Part shown: positions 35,514 to 43,162 of the stretch, piece after piece
How the letters are laid out: every line of letters begins with the position of its first letter
Position numbering within the stretch: position 1 is the first letter of the stretch
Assembly (NCBI RefSeq): GCF_900142875.1
Contig: NZ_FRCK01000011.1
Location: 54,751 to 118,750 of the forward strand
Direction of reading: 5' to 3'
DNA length: 64,000 nt
From: Paracoccus solventivorans
GTDB lineage: Bacteria; Pseudomonadota; Alphaproteobacteria; Rhodobacterales; Rhodobacteraceae
Program-made: the position numbers and the translations under genes
The notes under the pieces: model-generated
Seen by the model: the letters and a program-made list of their open reading frames with translations, nothing else
Database searches by the model: none
What the model was told of the DNA's origin: nothing

Positions 35514-36290
35514 ATGGAGCTGGGCATCACGGGGCTGCGGGTGCTGGTGACGGCGGGCGCGGGCGGGATCGGGCTCGAGATCGCGCGGGCGTTCCGGGCC
35601 GAGAGCGCGCGGGTGCATGTCTGCGATGTCGACCGTGACGCACTGTCCCGGCTGGCGGACAGCGACCCCGGGATCTCGCAATCCCATGCGGACGTGGCCG
35701 ACCGCGGCAGCGTTGCGCAGCTGTTCGCGGATGCGACCGCGGCGCTGGGCGGACTGGACGTGCTGGTCAACAACGCCGGGATTTCCGGCCCCACCGCCCC
35801 GGTGCAAGAGGTCGATCCCGACGACTGGGACCGCACGCTTGCGGTCAACATCACCGGGCAGTTCAACTGCGTGCGGCTGGCGGTGCCGCATCTGCTGGAA
35901 AGCGCGAATCCCTCGATCATCAACCTGTCCTCGGCCGCGGGGCGCTTCGGCTTTCCGCTGCGCTCGCCCTATTCCGCGTCGAAATGGGCGGTGGTCGGGT
36001 TCACCAAGACGCTGGCGATCGAGCTGGGGCCCCAGGGCATCCGGGTGAACGCGATCCTGCCCGGCGTGGTCGAGGGCGAGCGCGTGCGCCGCATCATCGC
36101 CAGCAAGGCCGAAGCCCGCGGCATCGGCGCCGACGAGATGCGGGCCGAGTTCCTGGGCAACATCTCGATGCGCACCGCGGTCACCCCCCAGCAGATCGCC
36201 GACCAGATCGTCTTTCTGTGCTCGCCGCGCGGGCGGACCATCTCGGGGCAGGCGATCGCCATCGACGGGGATGCGCAGTCGCTGGCCTGA
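35514..36290 (+). CDS. short-chain dehydrogenase/reductase (SDR)
   Basis: A 258-residue classical SDR. It has the cofactor motif VTAGAGGIGLEIAR near residue 13, an acidic DVDRD after beta-2 implying NAD preference, NNAGISG near 87, the active-site Ser in NLSSAAGRFG near 137, YSASK near 151 and RVNAILPGVV near 180. ATG at 35514 is chosen because AGGGGGG is then six bases upstream; ATG at 35508 directly abuts that purine run. The alcohol or sugar substrate is unknown; context suggests a hydroxy acid or polyol taken up with binding-protein C. Confidence 0.88.
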   Translation: MELGITGLRVLVTAGAGGIGLEIARAFRAESARVHVCDVDRDALSRLADSDPGISQSHADVADRGSVAQLFADATAALGGLDVLVNNAGISGPTAPVQEVDPDDWDRTLAVNITGQFNCVRLAVPHLLESANPSIINLSSAAGRFGFPLRSPYSASKWAVVGFTKTLAIELGPQGIRVNAILPGVVEGERVRRIIASKAEARGIGADEMRAEFLGNISMRTAVTPQQIADQIVFLCSPRGRTISGQAIAIDGDAQSLA

Positions 36291-36485
36291 CCCGCTGCCA
36301 CTCGCCTGACAGGCCTATGCATGGCGAGCCTGCGCCGCACGGCCGAGCCCCCGCCGGGCAAGCGCCCTGAAAAGACGGGGTTTCCTGACGCCGGGCTGAA
36401 GCGATTTCCGCATCGCCGTCAGCGGGGCGCAAGTTTCGGGCGCCAATATTCGTCTCATGGATAACCGGGATCAAGGAGATGCCCC

Positions 36486-36779
36486 ATGAAGACGACGCTC
36501 GCCACCCTCGCCCTGATCGCTGCGCTGCCGGCCACCGCCGCGCTTGCTGACACGGAATGCAACGTCCCGCCGGAACAGCGGCAGTCGTTTGTGGCGCTGG
36601 CCGAGCTGGCCGATGATTTCGGCTGGTCGATCCACAAGATGGAGATCGACGACGGCTGCTACGAGCTGCGGGTGACCGACCAGGGCGGCAACGTGCTCAA
36701 GGTCACGCTGGACCCCGAGACGCTCGACGTGGTCGAAGGCAAGGTCAAGCGGTTCAGCACCGACGCCCCGCGCCAGTAA
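36486..36779 (+). CDS. small secreted PepSY-domain protein (first copy)
   Basis: A 97-residue protein with a clean signal peptide (about 21 residues, ATAALA-DTE). The rest is one PepSY-like domain: FVALAELADDFGWSIHKMEI, DDGCYELRVTDQGGNVLKV, then LDPETLDVVEGKVKRF. A single Cys in the mature DDGCYE motif is matched by the second copy at 39609. The two copies flank the two-component system, so they are likely accessory or target proteins in the periplasm. CAAGGAG precedes the start and a strong terminator follows. Confidence 0.85.
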   Translation: MKTTLATLALIAALPATAALADTECNVPPEQRQSFVALAELADDFGWSIHKMEIDDGCYELRVTDQGGNVLKVTLDPETLDVVEGKVKRFSTDAPRQ

Positions 36780-36837
36780 CCCGCCCGCGCACTGCGGGCC
36801 TCGCCCCGCCCACCGGCGGCGGCGAAGCCCCTTCCAG

Positions 36838-36876
36838 CGCCCCTTCCCGCCGCAGCGGGAGGGGGCGTTTCGTTTT
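36838..36876 (+). terminator. terminator after the first PepSY gene
   Basis: CGCCCCTTCCCGC (36838-36850) and GCGGGAGGGGGCG (36855-36867) form a 13-bp stem with one G-U pair and a CGCA tetraloop, followed by TTTCGTTTT. One of the clearest intrinsic terminators in the window. Confidence 0.85.
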
Positions 36877-37351
36877 CGGCTTCGGGTTCACGCGGTGCCG
36901 GTTCCAGTCCCCTGGCCGGTTATCCGGGTTCCGGTCCGCGGTTTGCCGGTCCTGAGTCGCCCCGGCCTCGCGGTCCCTTGGCTCGGGTCCTCGATGCCTG
37001 GTCCTCTATTCCCCGACGCTTGGCCCCGGTCCCTCGATGCTTGGCCCTCGGTTCCTTCGACCCCGGTTCACGGTGCCGGGTCCAGCGCAGGCAAGGGCCG
37101 GGGTCCCGGCTCCAAACTGGGTCATGAGGTCTGATGGTGCCCGGCCTCCGATTTCGATCCCTCTCGGCTCCGCAATCTCTGTTGGCCCCATGTTCCCCCG
37201 ATGCTTGACCTTCGGGTCCTTCCGCCTCGGGCTCACGGTGCCGGGTTCCATCGCAGGCGACAGCCGGGGTCCCGGCTTCCAGACCCGGGCACGCGGTCGG
37301 GTTGGTGATCGGCGTCTCGGTCCCTCTCCGGCTTCCGCGAACTCCCCCGGC
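36877..37351. other. gene-free repetitive spacer next to the sensor kinase
   Basis: About 475 bases without a credible gene. Composition alternates GG, TTCC and CCCGG blocks unlike the codon-structured DNA on either side. Short phrases such as CTCGATGCCTGG, CGACGCTTGGCCCCGG and CTCGATGCTTGGCCCTCGG recur, and one roughly 96-base unit is duplicated (listed separately). Any translated frame is a Pro/Arg/Ser-rich repetitive peptide without a ribosome site. Confidence 0.55.
37036..37298. repeat. imperfect direct duplication of about 96 bases
   Basis: The stretch 37036-37131 (starting GATGCTTGGCCCTCGG) and the stretch 37200-37298 (starting GATGCTTGACCTTCGG) align along their whole lengths. They share CACGGTGCCGGGT, CGCAGGC and GCCGGGGTCCCGGCT blocks, with a few substitutions and small gaps. 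Start-to-start distance is 164 bases. The core GCCGGGGTCCCGGC is itself a palindrome, so each copy could fold. Confidence 0.7.
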
Positions 37352-38797
37352 TCACGTGCTGCGGACTGTGGGGGCAGGGGGTGCGAGGGCGGCGGAAAAT
37401 ATCGCCTCGAACCCGTCCGTGCGGCCGCTGGCGGGAGAGCGCAGTTCCAGCGTGCCGCCGCTGCCGCTGGCGATGGCGTGCGCGATGGCCAGCCCCAGCC
37501 CGCTGCCATTGGCGCTGGTCGTGCCGCGCTCGAAGGGGCGCAGCAGGCGCAACAGCTGCTCGGGCGGCACGGCGGGGCCGGCGTTGCTGACGCGCAGCAC
37601 GCCGGCCGGGGACAGCGCGACCTGCACCGGCTCGGGCGAGGTGCCGCCTGAGCCCGCGTCGGTGCCCGCGCCCTGGCCGTGGCGCTGTGCGTTCTCGATC
37701 AGGTTGCGCACCAGGATGGCGAAGGCGTCGGGGTCGATCGGCGCCATGACCGGGGTGTCGGGCAGGATCAGCGCCACGGGATGCGCGGGGTCGCGGCCCA
37801 TTTCGGTCGCCAGCAGCCGCAGCACCGGCACCAGATCCGCCGGCGCCTCGGCCTGCAGGCGGCCGCCCTCGGCCCGGGCCAGCTGCATCAGCTTTTCCGA
37901 CAGCCGCGCCAGCCGCTGCAGCGCGGCCTCGACCTGGCGGGCGCGGGCGCGGGTGGGCTCGTCCGGGGCCTCGATCACCAGCCGCTGCACCTGCGCCAGC
38001 GCGGCGGCGACCGGGGTGCGCAGCTCATGGGCCGAGTTGGCGGTAAAGCTGCGCTCGGCCTCGAGCGCGTTGCGCAGCCGGGCCAGCAGGCGGTTGACGG
38101 CGCGGGCGTTGGGGCGGAACTCGGACGGCAGCCCGGCGTCGGAAATCGGCGACAGGTCGGTGCCGCTGCGCGCCTCGATCCCGGTGCGGAACCGCTGGAC
38201 CGGCGCCATGGCGGTGCGCACCGCCAGCCACACCCCGATCAGGCTGAACGGCACGATCAGCAGCAGCGGCAGCGCCAGCCGCAGCAGCAGCTCGCGCTCG
38301 GTCTGGCGGCGGTGGGCCAGCGGCTCGGCCACAGAGATGGTGATCGTGCCCTGCAGGGCGGCGTCGGAATAGATGCGGTGGGTGGCGGTCTCGGCAAAGC
38401 CCATGCCGGCATAGGGCGGAAACACCGCCAGATCGGCCTGGTGCGAGCGGATGAGCACCCGCCCCGAGGCGTCGCGCACCAGATAGGTGAAATATTCGTC
38501 ATGGGCGCGCAGGGTGGCGACGCTTTGCGTGCGGGCATCGCCGGGGTCGTCGGCATCGTCGCCGGGCTCCCACTCTTCCTCCTCAAGTTCGTCGTCGTCC
38601 TCATCGCGGCCGATGATTTCCACCACCGCCAGCGGCAGCAGCCGCTGCCCGGTTTCTTCCAGCGCGCTGTCGAAGACCTGGCCCATCTCGCGGCGCAGCT
38701 GCTGGCCGGCCGCCACCAGCGCCAGCCCCCACAGCACCACCGCGCCCAGCGTCAGCCACAGCGCCAGCCGCCCCTGCAGGCTGGCCGGCGCCCTCAC
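37352..38797 (-). CDS. two-component sensor histidine kinase (QseC/TctE-like)
   Basis: A 481-residue membrane kinase. TM1 spans about residues 12-30 and a periplasmic loop about 31-172; TM2 lies near 173-193. HAMP-like sequence precedes the phosphoacceptor His257 in FTANSAHELRTPVAAALAQV. Then come the N box NLIENAQRHG near 378 and G box GSGLGLAIAHAIA near 446. The loop holds a dense acidic run at residues 65-84 (DEDDDELEEEEW and onward), resembling cation/antimicrobial-peptide-sensing patches. GTG at 38797 overlaps the regulator stop as GTGA, fixing the start. Confidence 0.9.
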   Translation of the reverse strand: MRAPASLQGRLALWLTLGAVVLWGLALVAAGQQLRREMGQVFDSALEETGQRLLPLAVVEIIGRDEDDDELEEEEWEPGDDADDPGDARTQSVATLRAHDEYFTYLVRDASGRVLIRSHQADLAVFPPYAGMGFAETATHRIYSDAALQGTITISVAEPLAHRRQTERELLLRLALPLLLIVPFSLIGVWLAVRTAMAPVQRFRTGIEARSGTDLSPISDAGLPSEFRPNARAVNRLLARLRNALEAERSFTANSAHELRTPVAAALAQVQRLVIEAPDEPTRARARQVEAALQRLARLSEKLMQLARAEGGRLQAEAPADLVPVLRLLATEMGRDPAHPVALILPDTPVMAPIDPDAFAILVRNLIENAQRHGQGAGTDAGSGGTSPEPVQVALSPAGVLRVSNAGPAVPPEQLLRLLRPFERGTTSANGSGLGLAIAHAIASGSGGTLELRSPASGRTDGFEAIFSAALAPPAPTVRST

Positions 38798-39456
38798 CGA
38801 CCGTCCCCCAGCCGGTAGCCCAGCCCGCGCATGGTTTCGATCACCCGCGCGCCCAGCTTCTTGCGCAGGCGGCTGACGTGGACCTCGATGGTGTTGCTTT
38901 CGACCTCGGCGCCAAAGGCATAGAGCCGGTCCTCGAGCTGGCCCTTGGACAGCACTTGCCCGGGATGTTGCAGCAGCGCCTCGAACAGCGCCCATTCCCG
39001 CGCGGTCAGGTCGATGCGCTTGCCCGCGCGCCAGATGCCGCGGGTGGCCAGGTCGATCTGCAGCTCGCCCAGCTCCACCAGCGGGTTGGGGTTGCCGCAA
39101 TAGCGGCGGGCGACGGCGGCCAGCCGCGCCGACAGCTCGGCCAGGTCGAAGGGCTTGGTCAGATAGTCGTCGGCGCCCGCGTTCAGCCCCTCGATCCGGT
39201 CCGAGATCTGGTCGAGCGCGGTCAGGATGATGACCGGGGTCACGTCGCCCCGCGCCCGCATCCCGCGCAGGAACCCGATGCCGCGCCCGTCCGGCAGCAT
39301 CAGGTCGAGCAGCACCAGATCATAGGGCACCGCCGCCAGATGTTCGCCCGCCTCGTCCAGCCGGGTCACCCAGTCGGTGGAATGTCCGTCGGCGCTGATG
39401 TGGTCGCGCACCGCGGCGCCCAGGATGGTGTCGTCCTCGACCAGCAGAATCCGCAT
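38794..39456 (-). CDS. OmpR-family response regulator
   Basis: A 220-residue regulator. The receiver has the acidic pair in RILLVEDD, phosphoacceptor Asp51 in LVLLDLMLPDG, and Lys in YLTKPFDLAEL near residue 101. The C-terminal winged helix (about 125-218) shows LTAREWALFEALLQHPGQVL and the recognition helix region SNTIEVHVSRLRKKLG. It is divergent from the second PepSY gene (153 bases between) and co-transcribed with the kinase. Likely targets are the two PepSY genes and the flavin reductase operon. Confidence 0.93.
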   Translation of the reverse strand: MRILLVEDDTILGAAVRDHISADGHSTDWVTRLDEAGEHLAAVPYDLVLLDLMLPDGRGIGFLRGMRARGDVTPVIILTALDQISDRIEGLNAGADDYLTKPFDLAELSARLAAVARRYCGNPNPLVELGELQIDLATRGIWRAGKRIDLTAREWALFEALLQHPGQVLSKGQLEDRLYAFGAEVESNTIEVHVSRLRKKLGARVIETMRGLGYRLGDGR

Positions 39457-39608
39457 GTCGTCGCCCTTGTCGCAGCCAGGCCCCGCTGGGCCTGCTGTCC
39501 GCGGCGCCGCTGACGGGATGCTGACGTTGGTGTGACCCTCCTGTCAGCCTGCTGTCAGGATCGGGTGCCATCTTTGCGGACAGATGAGCTACCGCAAGGG
39601 GAAACACA

Positions 39609-40064
39609 ATGAAGAAGCGGATTCTGATGATGGCCGTGGTCGCCGGGCTGGTCGGCGTGGGCGGGGCGGCCTTCGCCGATGACGACGACTGCCAGGTCCC
39701 GATGGACCGCTGGCAGCCGCGCGCCGCGGTCGAGCAGATGGCCCGGACTCAGGGCTGGCAGGTCGACCGCATCAAGATCGACGACGGCTGCTACGAGATC
39801 CGGGGCGTGAATGCCCAGGGCGCGCGGTTCAAGGCCAAGCTCGACCCGCAGACGCTGGAGGTGGTCGAGTGGAAGCGCAAGGACCGGCGCGACGTCGACC
39901 GTGATGACGACGACGATGTTCGCCGCCGCGACCGGCACCGGGATCACCGGCGCGACGCCGGGCGCGACGGGCAGCCGCTGCTGCCCGAGACGCGCGCCCC
40001 GGCCAATCCGCCCGCGGGCGGGGTCTTCGGCACCGGCGCGCCGCCTGCGGCGACGGTGCGCTAG
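39609..40064 (+). CDS. small secreted PepSY-domain protein with Arg/Asp-rich tail (second copy)
   Basis: A 151-residue protein. The signal peptide ends GGAAFA-DDDD near residue 23. The PepSY-like domain (about 35-90) parallels the first copy: WQVDRIKIDDGCYEIRGVN, then LDPQTLEVVEWKRK. It is followed by a low-complexity charged segment RDVDRDDDDDVRRRDRHRDH and a Pro/Ala tail. The mature protein opens with four Asp residues. Divergence from the response regulator suggests direct control by it. Charged tails of this kind can bind metals or the acidic sensor loop, but function is unproven. Confidence 0.83.
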   Translation: MKKRILMMAVVAGLVGVGGAAFADDDDCQVPMDRWQPRAAVEQMARTQGWQVDRIKIDDGCYEIRGVNAQGARFKAKLDPQTLEVVEWKRKDRRDVDRDDDDDVRRRDRHRDHRRDAGRDGQPLLPETRAPANPPAGGVFGTGAPPAATVR

Positions 40065-40202
40065 GGCTGCGGTCCCGGCAATTGCCGGCCGGCGGATCGT
40101 GCCGGCGGCAAGGCAGGGTCCGGGCACGATCCGGGGGGCGGCATGGCCGCGAAGCTGGCGCGGTCCAGACCACCCCGGGGCCGGCATTGCAGGGACACGC
40201 AG

Positions 40203-40231
40203 ACCGGCCGGAGCCCCAGGCTCCGGCCGGT
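40203..40231 (+). terminator. 13-bp terminator-like hairpin after the second PepSY gene
   Basis: ACCGGCCGGAGCC (40203-40215) and GGCTCCGGCCGGT (40219-40231) are perfect complements with a 3-base loop, followed by TTCG. The arms also form a long GC palindrome, so it may work in both directions. Confidence 0.65.
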
Positions 40232-40334
40232 TTCGCATGGAAGAGGGGACGCGGGTGAGCGTCGATGCCCCCGGACGGAGGCCATCGGGGCTGTGCCCCG
40301 AATCCTTTCCGGCGGCGGGTCCTGCCTCGCCTGT

Positions 40335-40372
40335 CCGCCCGGTCCCCGCAGGCCGGGCGGTTCTTCCTTTCC
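40335..40372 (+). terminator. second terminator-like hairpin in the PepSY/DUF2271 spacer
   Basis: CCGCCCGG (40335-40342) and CCGGGCGG (40353-40360) form a perfect 8-bp stem with a 10-base loop, followed by the pyrimidine run TTCTTCCTTTCC. It insulates the downstream DUF2271 operon from upstream transcription. Confidence 0.6.
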
Positions 40373-40478
40373 TGACGGCTTCCTGAAGCGGAAAGCGCGG
40401 CGCCGTCAGGAACGGCTCAGCCGGGGGCGTCAGCATTGCAGCCCTAGGCAATGGCCGATCAAGGAAAGGCACAGGACC

Positions 40479-40940
40479 ATGAAACCGCTTCTGGCGACAT
40501 TGGCATTGACCACGGCGCTGGTGCTGCCCGGGCTGGCGCTGGCGCGCCCGGTCACGCTGACCACCACCCTGAACAACTATGGCGGCGACGGTGCGTATCT
40601 GGCGCTTTACGTCACCGATGCGCAGGGCGCCTATGCGGGCAGCCTGTGGATGGCGGGGGCGAAGTCGAAATACTACGACCACCTGTCGGGCTGGTATCGC
40701 GCCACCGGAGGCGATACGGCGCAGGTCGCCGGCATCACCGGCGCCAGCGTCGGCGCGGGGCGCACGCTGGAAATCACCCTCGACCTGGCCGATGCGCTGT
40801 TCGACGCGGGCTATGTCCTGCACATCGACGCCGCGGTCGAGGACATGCGCGACAGCCCCGGCGAAATCGCGGTGCCGATCACCTCGACCGGGGGCAGCGC
40901 GGCGGGCACGCGCTATATCGCCAGCTTTTCGTACCGCTAG
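40479..40940 (+). CDS. secreted DUF2271 protein, probable covalent flavin carrier
   Basis: A 153-residue protein with a signal peptide (MKPLLATLALTTALVLPGLA, cleaved near residue 22). The mature part is a beta-rich DUF2271 domain: VTLTTTLNNYGGDGAYLALY, then SLWMAGAKSKYYDHLSGWYR. Residues 87-90 are TGAS in AGITGASVGAGR, resembling the (S/T)GA(T/S) motif that ApbE enzymes modify with FMN in other carriers. It stands first in an operon with a PepSY-flavodoxin reductase and ApbE. I infer a periplasmic flavinylated electron carrier; the family itself has no firmly assigned function that I can cite. Confidence 0.8.
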   Translation: MKPLLATLALTTALVLPGLALARPVTLTTTLNNYGGDGAYLALYVTDAQGAYAGSLWMAGAKSKYYDHLSGWYRATGGDTAQVAGITGASVGAGRTLEITLDLADALFDAGYVLHIDAAVEDMRDSPGEIAVPITSTGGSAAGTRYIASFSYR

Positions 40941-40954
40941 GACAGGATCTCGCC

Positions 40955-43162
40955 ATGACCCGCGCACTCCATCGCTGGCCGGGGCTGGTCGCCGCGCTGC
41001 TGGTGACGCTGCTGGCGCTTTCCGGTGCGGCGCTGTCGCTGTTCCCGGCGGCCGAGCGCCTTGCCGCCCCGCAGGCCGAAGCCGGCCTGACCGTGGCCGA
41101 GCTTTCCGGCCGCATCGCCGCCAGCCACCCGGGGCTGGAACAGATCCGCCGCGCGCCCTCGGGGCGCATCACCGCCTGGTGGTTCGCCGACGGCCAGCCG
41201 CAATCGGCGGTGATCGACCCGGCGACCGGGCTGGATGCCGGCTCGGCCGACCCGAACCCGCTGCAGCGCTGGCTGACCGGACTGCACCGCTCGCTGTTTC
41301 TGGGCGATGCCGGGCGGATGGCGGCGGCAGCGGGGGCGGCGGCGATGCTGCTGCTGTCGGGCTCGGGCATCCTGTTGGTGGCGCGGCGCGTCGGCGGCTG
41401 GCGGCACTGGTTCGCGCGGCTGCGCGGCCCGCTGTCCGGGCGGCTGCATGTCGAGATCGCCCGCGTCGCGGTGGTGGGGCTGGTGCTGTCCTCGGCCACG
41501 GCGCTGTGGATGAGCGCCTCGACCTTCGAGCTGCTGCCGGATGGCGCCTCGGCCCCGGTGTTCCCGGCCGAGGTCAGCGGCGCCACCGGGATGCAGCTTG
41601 CCGCCATCCCCGCCCTGCAGGCGCTGCCGGTGGCCGAGCTTGGCAGCCTGTCGCTAGCCGATCCGGCGGATGCGACCGATGCGCATCTGCTCAAGACCAG
41701 CGCGGGCAGCGGCTATCTGGACCAGGGGAATGGCGAGATGCTGTCCTGGGTGGCGCTGTCGCCCTGGCAGCGCCTGTCGGGCATCGTGAAGATGCTGCAC
41801 ACCGGGCGCGGCGCGGCGGTGCTGGGGCTGCTGCTGGGGCTGATGGCGCTGGGGGTGCCGGTGATGGCGGCGACGGGCGGCGTGCTGTGGCTGGCCGCCC
41901 GCCGCGCCCGCCCGCGCATCCGCGGCAACGCCCCGGCCGCGCGCGCCGACACCGTGCTGCTGGTCGGCAGCGAGGGCGGCACCACTTGGGGCTTTGCCGC
42001 CACGCTGCACGCGGCGCTGACCGCGGCGGGCCACAGCGTCCATGTGGCGCCGATGGCGGGTTTCGACCCGGCGCGCCACCCGCAGGCGGCGCGGTTCATC
42101 GCGCTGGCCGCGACCTATGGCGACGGCGCCGCGCCTTCCTCGGCCAAGGGGTTCCTGGACCGGCTGGCGCAGCTGGAGCGGGCGCCGGAGGCGCCGCTGG
42201 CGGTGCTGGGCTTCGGCGACCGCGGCTTTCCGGCCTATTGCGCCTATGCCGAGGCGGTGGCCGAGGCTGCCCGCGCCAAGGGCTGGCCGCAGCTGCTGCC
42301 GCTGGCCACGGTGGACCGGCAGTCGCCGCAGGACTTCGCCCGCTGGGGCTGCGACCTTGGCCAGGCACTGGGGCGGCCGCTCGAGCTGGTCCACCAGCCG
42401 GTGGTGCCGCGCACCGAGACCCTGCGGCTGCTGTCGCGCCGCGACTACGGGGCCGAGGTGCAGGCGCCGACGGTGATCCTGCGCTTTGCCCGCCCGCGCC
42501 CGACGCCGTGGCAACGGCTGACCGGGCAGGGGCTGGCACGCTATCGCGCCGGCGACCTGCTGGGGATCCTGCCCGAGGGCTCGGCCGTGCCGCGGCTTTA
42601 TTCGCTGGCCTCGGGCGCGGGCGACGGGTTCGTCGAGATCGTGGTGCGCAAGCAGCCCGGCGGGCTGTGCTCGGGGCAGCTGTGCGATCTGGCGCCGGGC
42701 GACAGCGTGGCGGCGTTCCTGCGCCCGAACCCGGGCTTTCGCGCCCCCCGCGGCCGCTCTCCGCTGATCCTGATCGGTGCGGGCACCGGCATCGGGCCGC
42801 TGGCCGGCTTCATCCGCGGCAACCGCCGCCGCCGCCCGGTGCATCTGTTCTTCGGGATGCGCAAGGAGGACAGCGATTTCCTGTATCGCGAGGATCTGGC
42901 GTACTGGCAGGAACAGGGGCGGCTGGCGCGGCTGTCCAGCGCGCAGTCGCGCGGCCCGCAGCCGCATTATGTCCAGGACGCGCTGCGCCGCGACGCGGCC
43001 GAGGTCGCGGCCCTGATCCGGCAGGGTGCGCAGGTGATGGTGTGCGGCGGCCGCGACATGGCTGCGGGCGTGCGGGCCGCGCTGGCCGAGATCCTTGCCC
43101 CCGCCGGGCTGACCCCGGCGCTGCTGAAAGCCGAGGGACGCTATGCGGAAGACGTGTTCTGA
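40955..43162 (+). CDS. PepSY membrane domain fused to flavodoxin and ferredoxin-NADP-reductase-like domains
   Basis: A 735-residue fusion. The N-terminal half (about 1-325) is a PepSY transmembrane unit with roughly four membrane helices (about 8-28, 128-148, 168-190, 285-315) and PepSY sequence in the loops. A flavodoxin-like domain (about 330-470) opens DTVLLVGSEGGTTWGFA. The FAD/NAD(P)H module (about 485-735) shows PRLYSLASG near 545, GGLCSGQLC, LILIGAGTGIGPLAGF near 604 and MVCGGRDMAAG near 696, ending EGRYAEDVF. It should pass electrons from cytoplasmic NAD(P)H across the inner membrane to a periplasmic acceptor. It is 14 bases after the DUF2271 gene and overlaps apbE by 20. Confidence 0.88.
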   Translation: MTRALHRWPGLVAALLVTLLALSGAALSLFPAAERLAAPQAEAGLTVAELSGRIAASHPGLEQIRRAPSGRITAWWFADGQPQSAVIDPATGLDAGSADPNPLQRWLTGLHRSLFLGDAGRMAAAAGAAAMLLLSGSGILLVARRVGGWRHWFARLRGPLSGRLHVEIARVAVVGLVLSSATALWMSASTFELLPDGASAPVFPAEVSGATGMQLAAIPALQALPVAELGSLSLADPADATDAHLLKTSAGSGYLDQGNGEMLSWVALSPWQRLSGIVKMLHTGRGAAVLGLLLGLMALGVPVMAATGGVLWLAARRARPRIRGNAPAARADTVLLVGSEGGTTWGFAATLHAALTAAGHSVHVAPMAGFDPARHPQAARFIALAATYGDGAAPSSAKGFLDRLAQLERAPEAPLAVLGFGDRGFPAYCAYAEAVAEAARAKGWPQLLPLATVDRQSPQDFARWGCDLGQALGRPLELVHQPVVPRTETLRLLSRRDYGAEVQAPTVILRFARPRPTPWQRLTGQGLARYRAGDLLGILPEGSAVPRLYSLASGAGDGFVEIVVRKQPGGLCSGQLCDLAPGDSVAAFLRPNPGFRAPRGRSPLILIGAGTGIGPLAGFIRGNRRRRPVHLFFGMRKEDSDFLYREDLAYWQEQGRLARLSSAQSRGPQPHYVQDALRRDAAEVAALIRQGAQVMVCGGRDMAAGVRAALAEILAPAGLTPALLKAEGRYAEDVF

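Larger units (their letters stand above)
40065..40478. other. 414-base spacer with two terminator-like hairpins
   Basis: Between the second PepSY gene and the DUF2271 gene I see no coding sequence. It holds two strong hairpins (40203-40231 and 40335-40372, listed separately). The stretch after the second hairpin, about 40373-40478, should contain the promoter of the DUF2271/reductase/ApbE operon, but no clear -35/-10 pair is visible. Confidence 0.55.

Noticed and set aside
36895..37134. A 79-codon frame with repeated Pro/Trp phrases
   Set aside because: It lies wholly in the repetitive spacer, the peptide repeats merely mirror DNA repeats, and there is no ribosome site.
40451..40954. N-terminal extension of the PepSY reductase through the DUF2271 gene in another frame
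   Set aside because: The DUF2271 frame has a signal peptide and ribosome context, and the reductase's first membrane helix begins right after ATG 40955.
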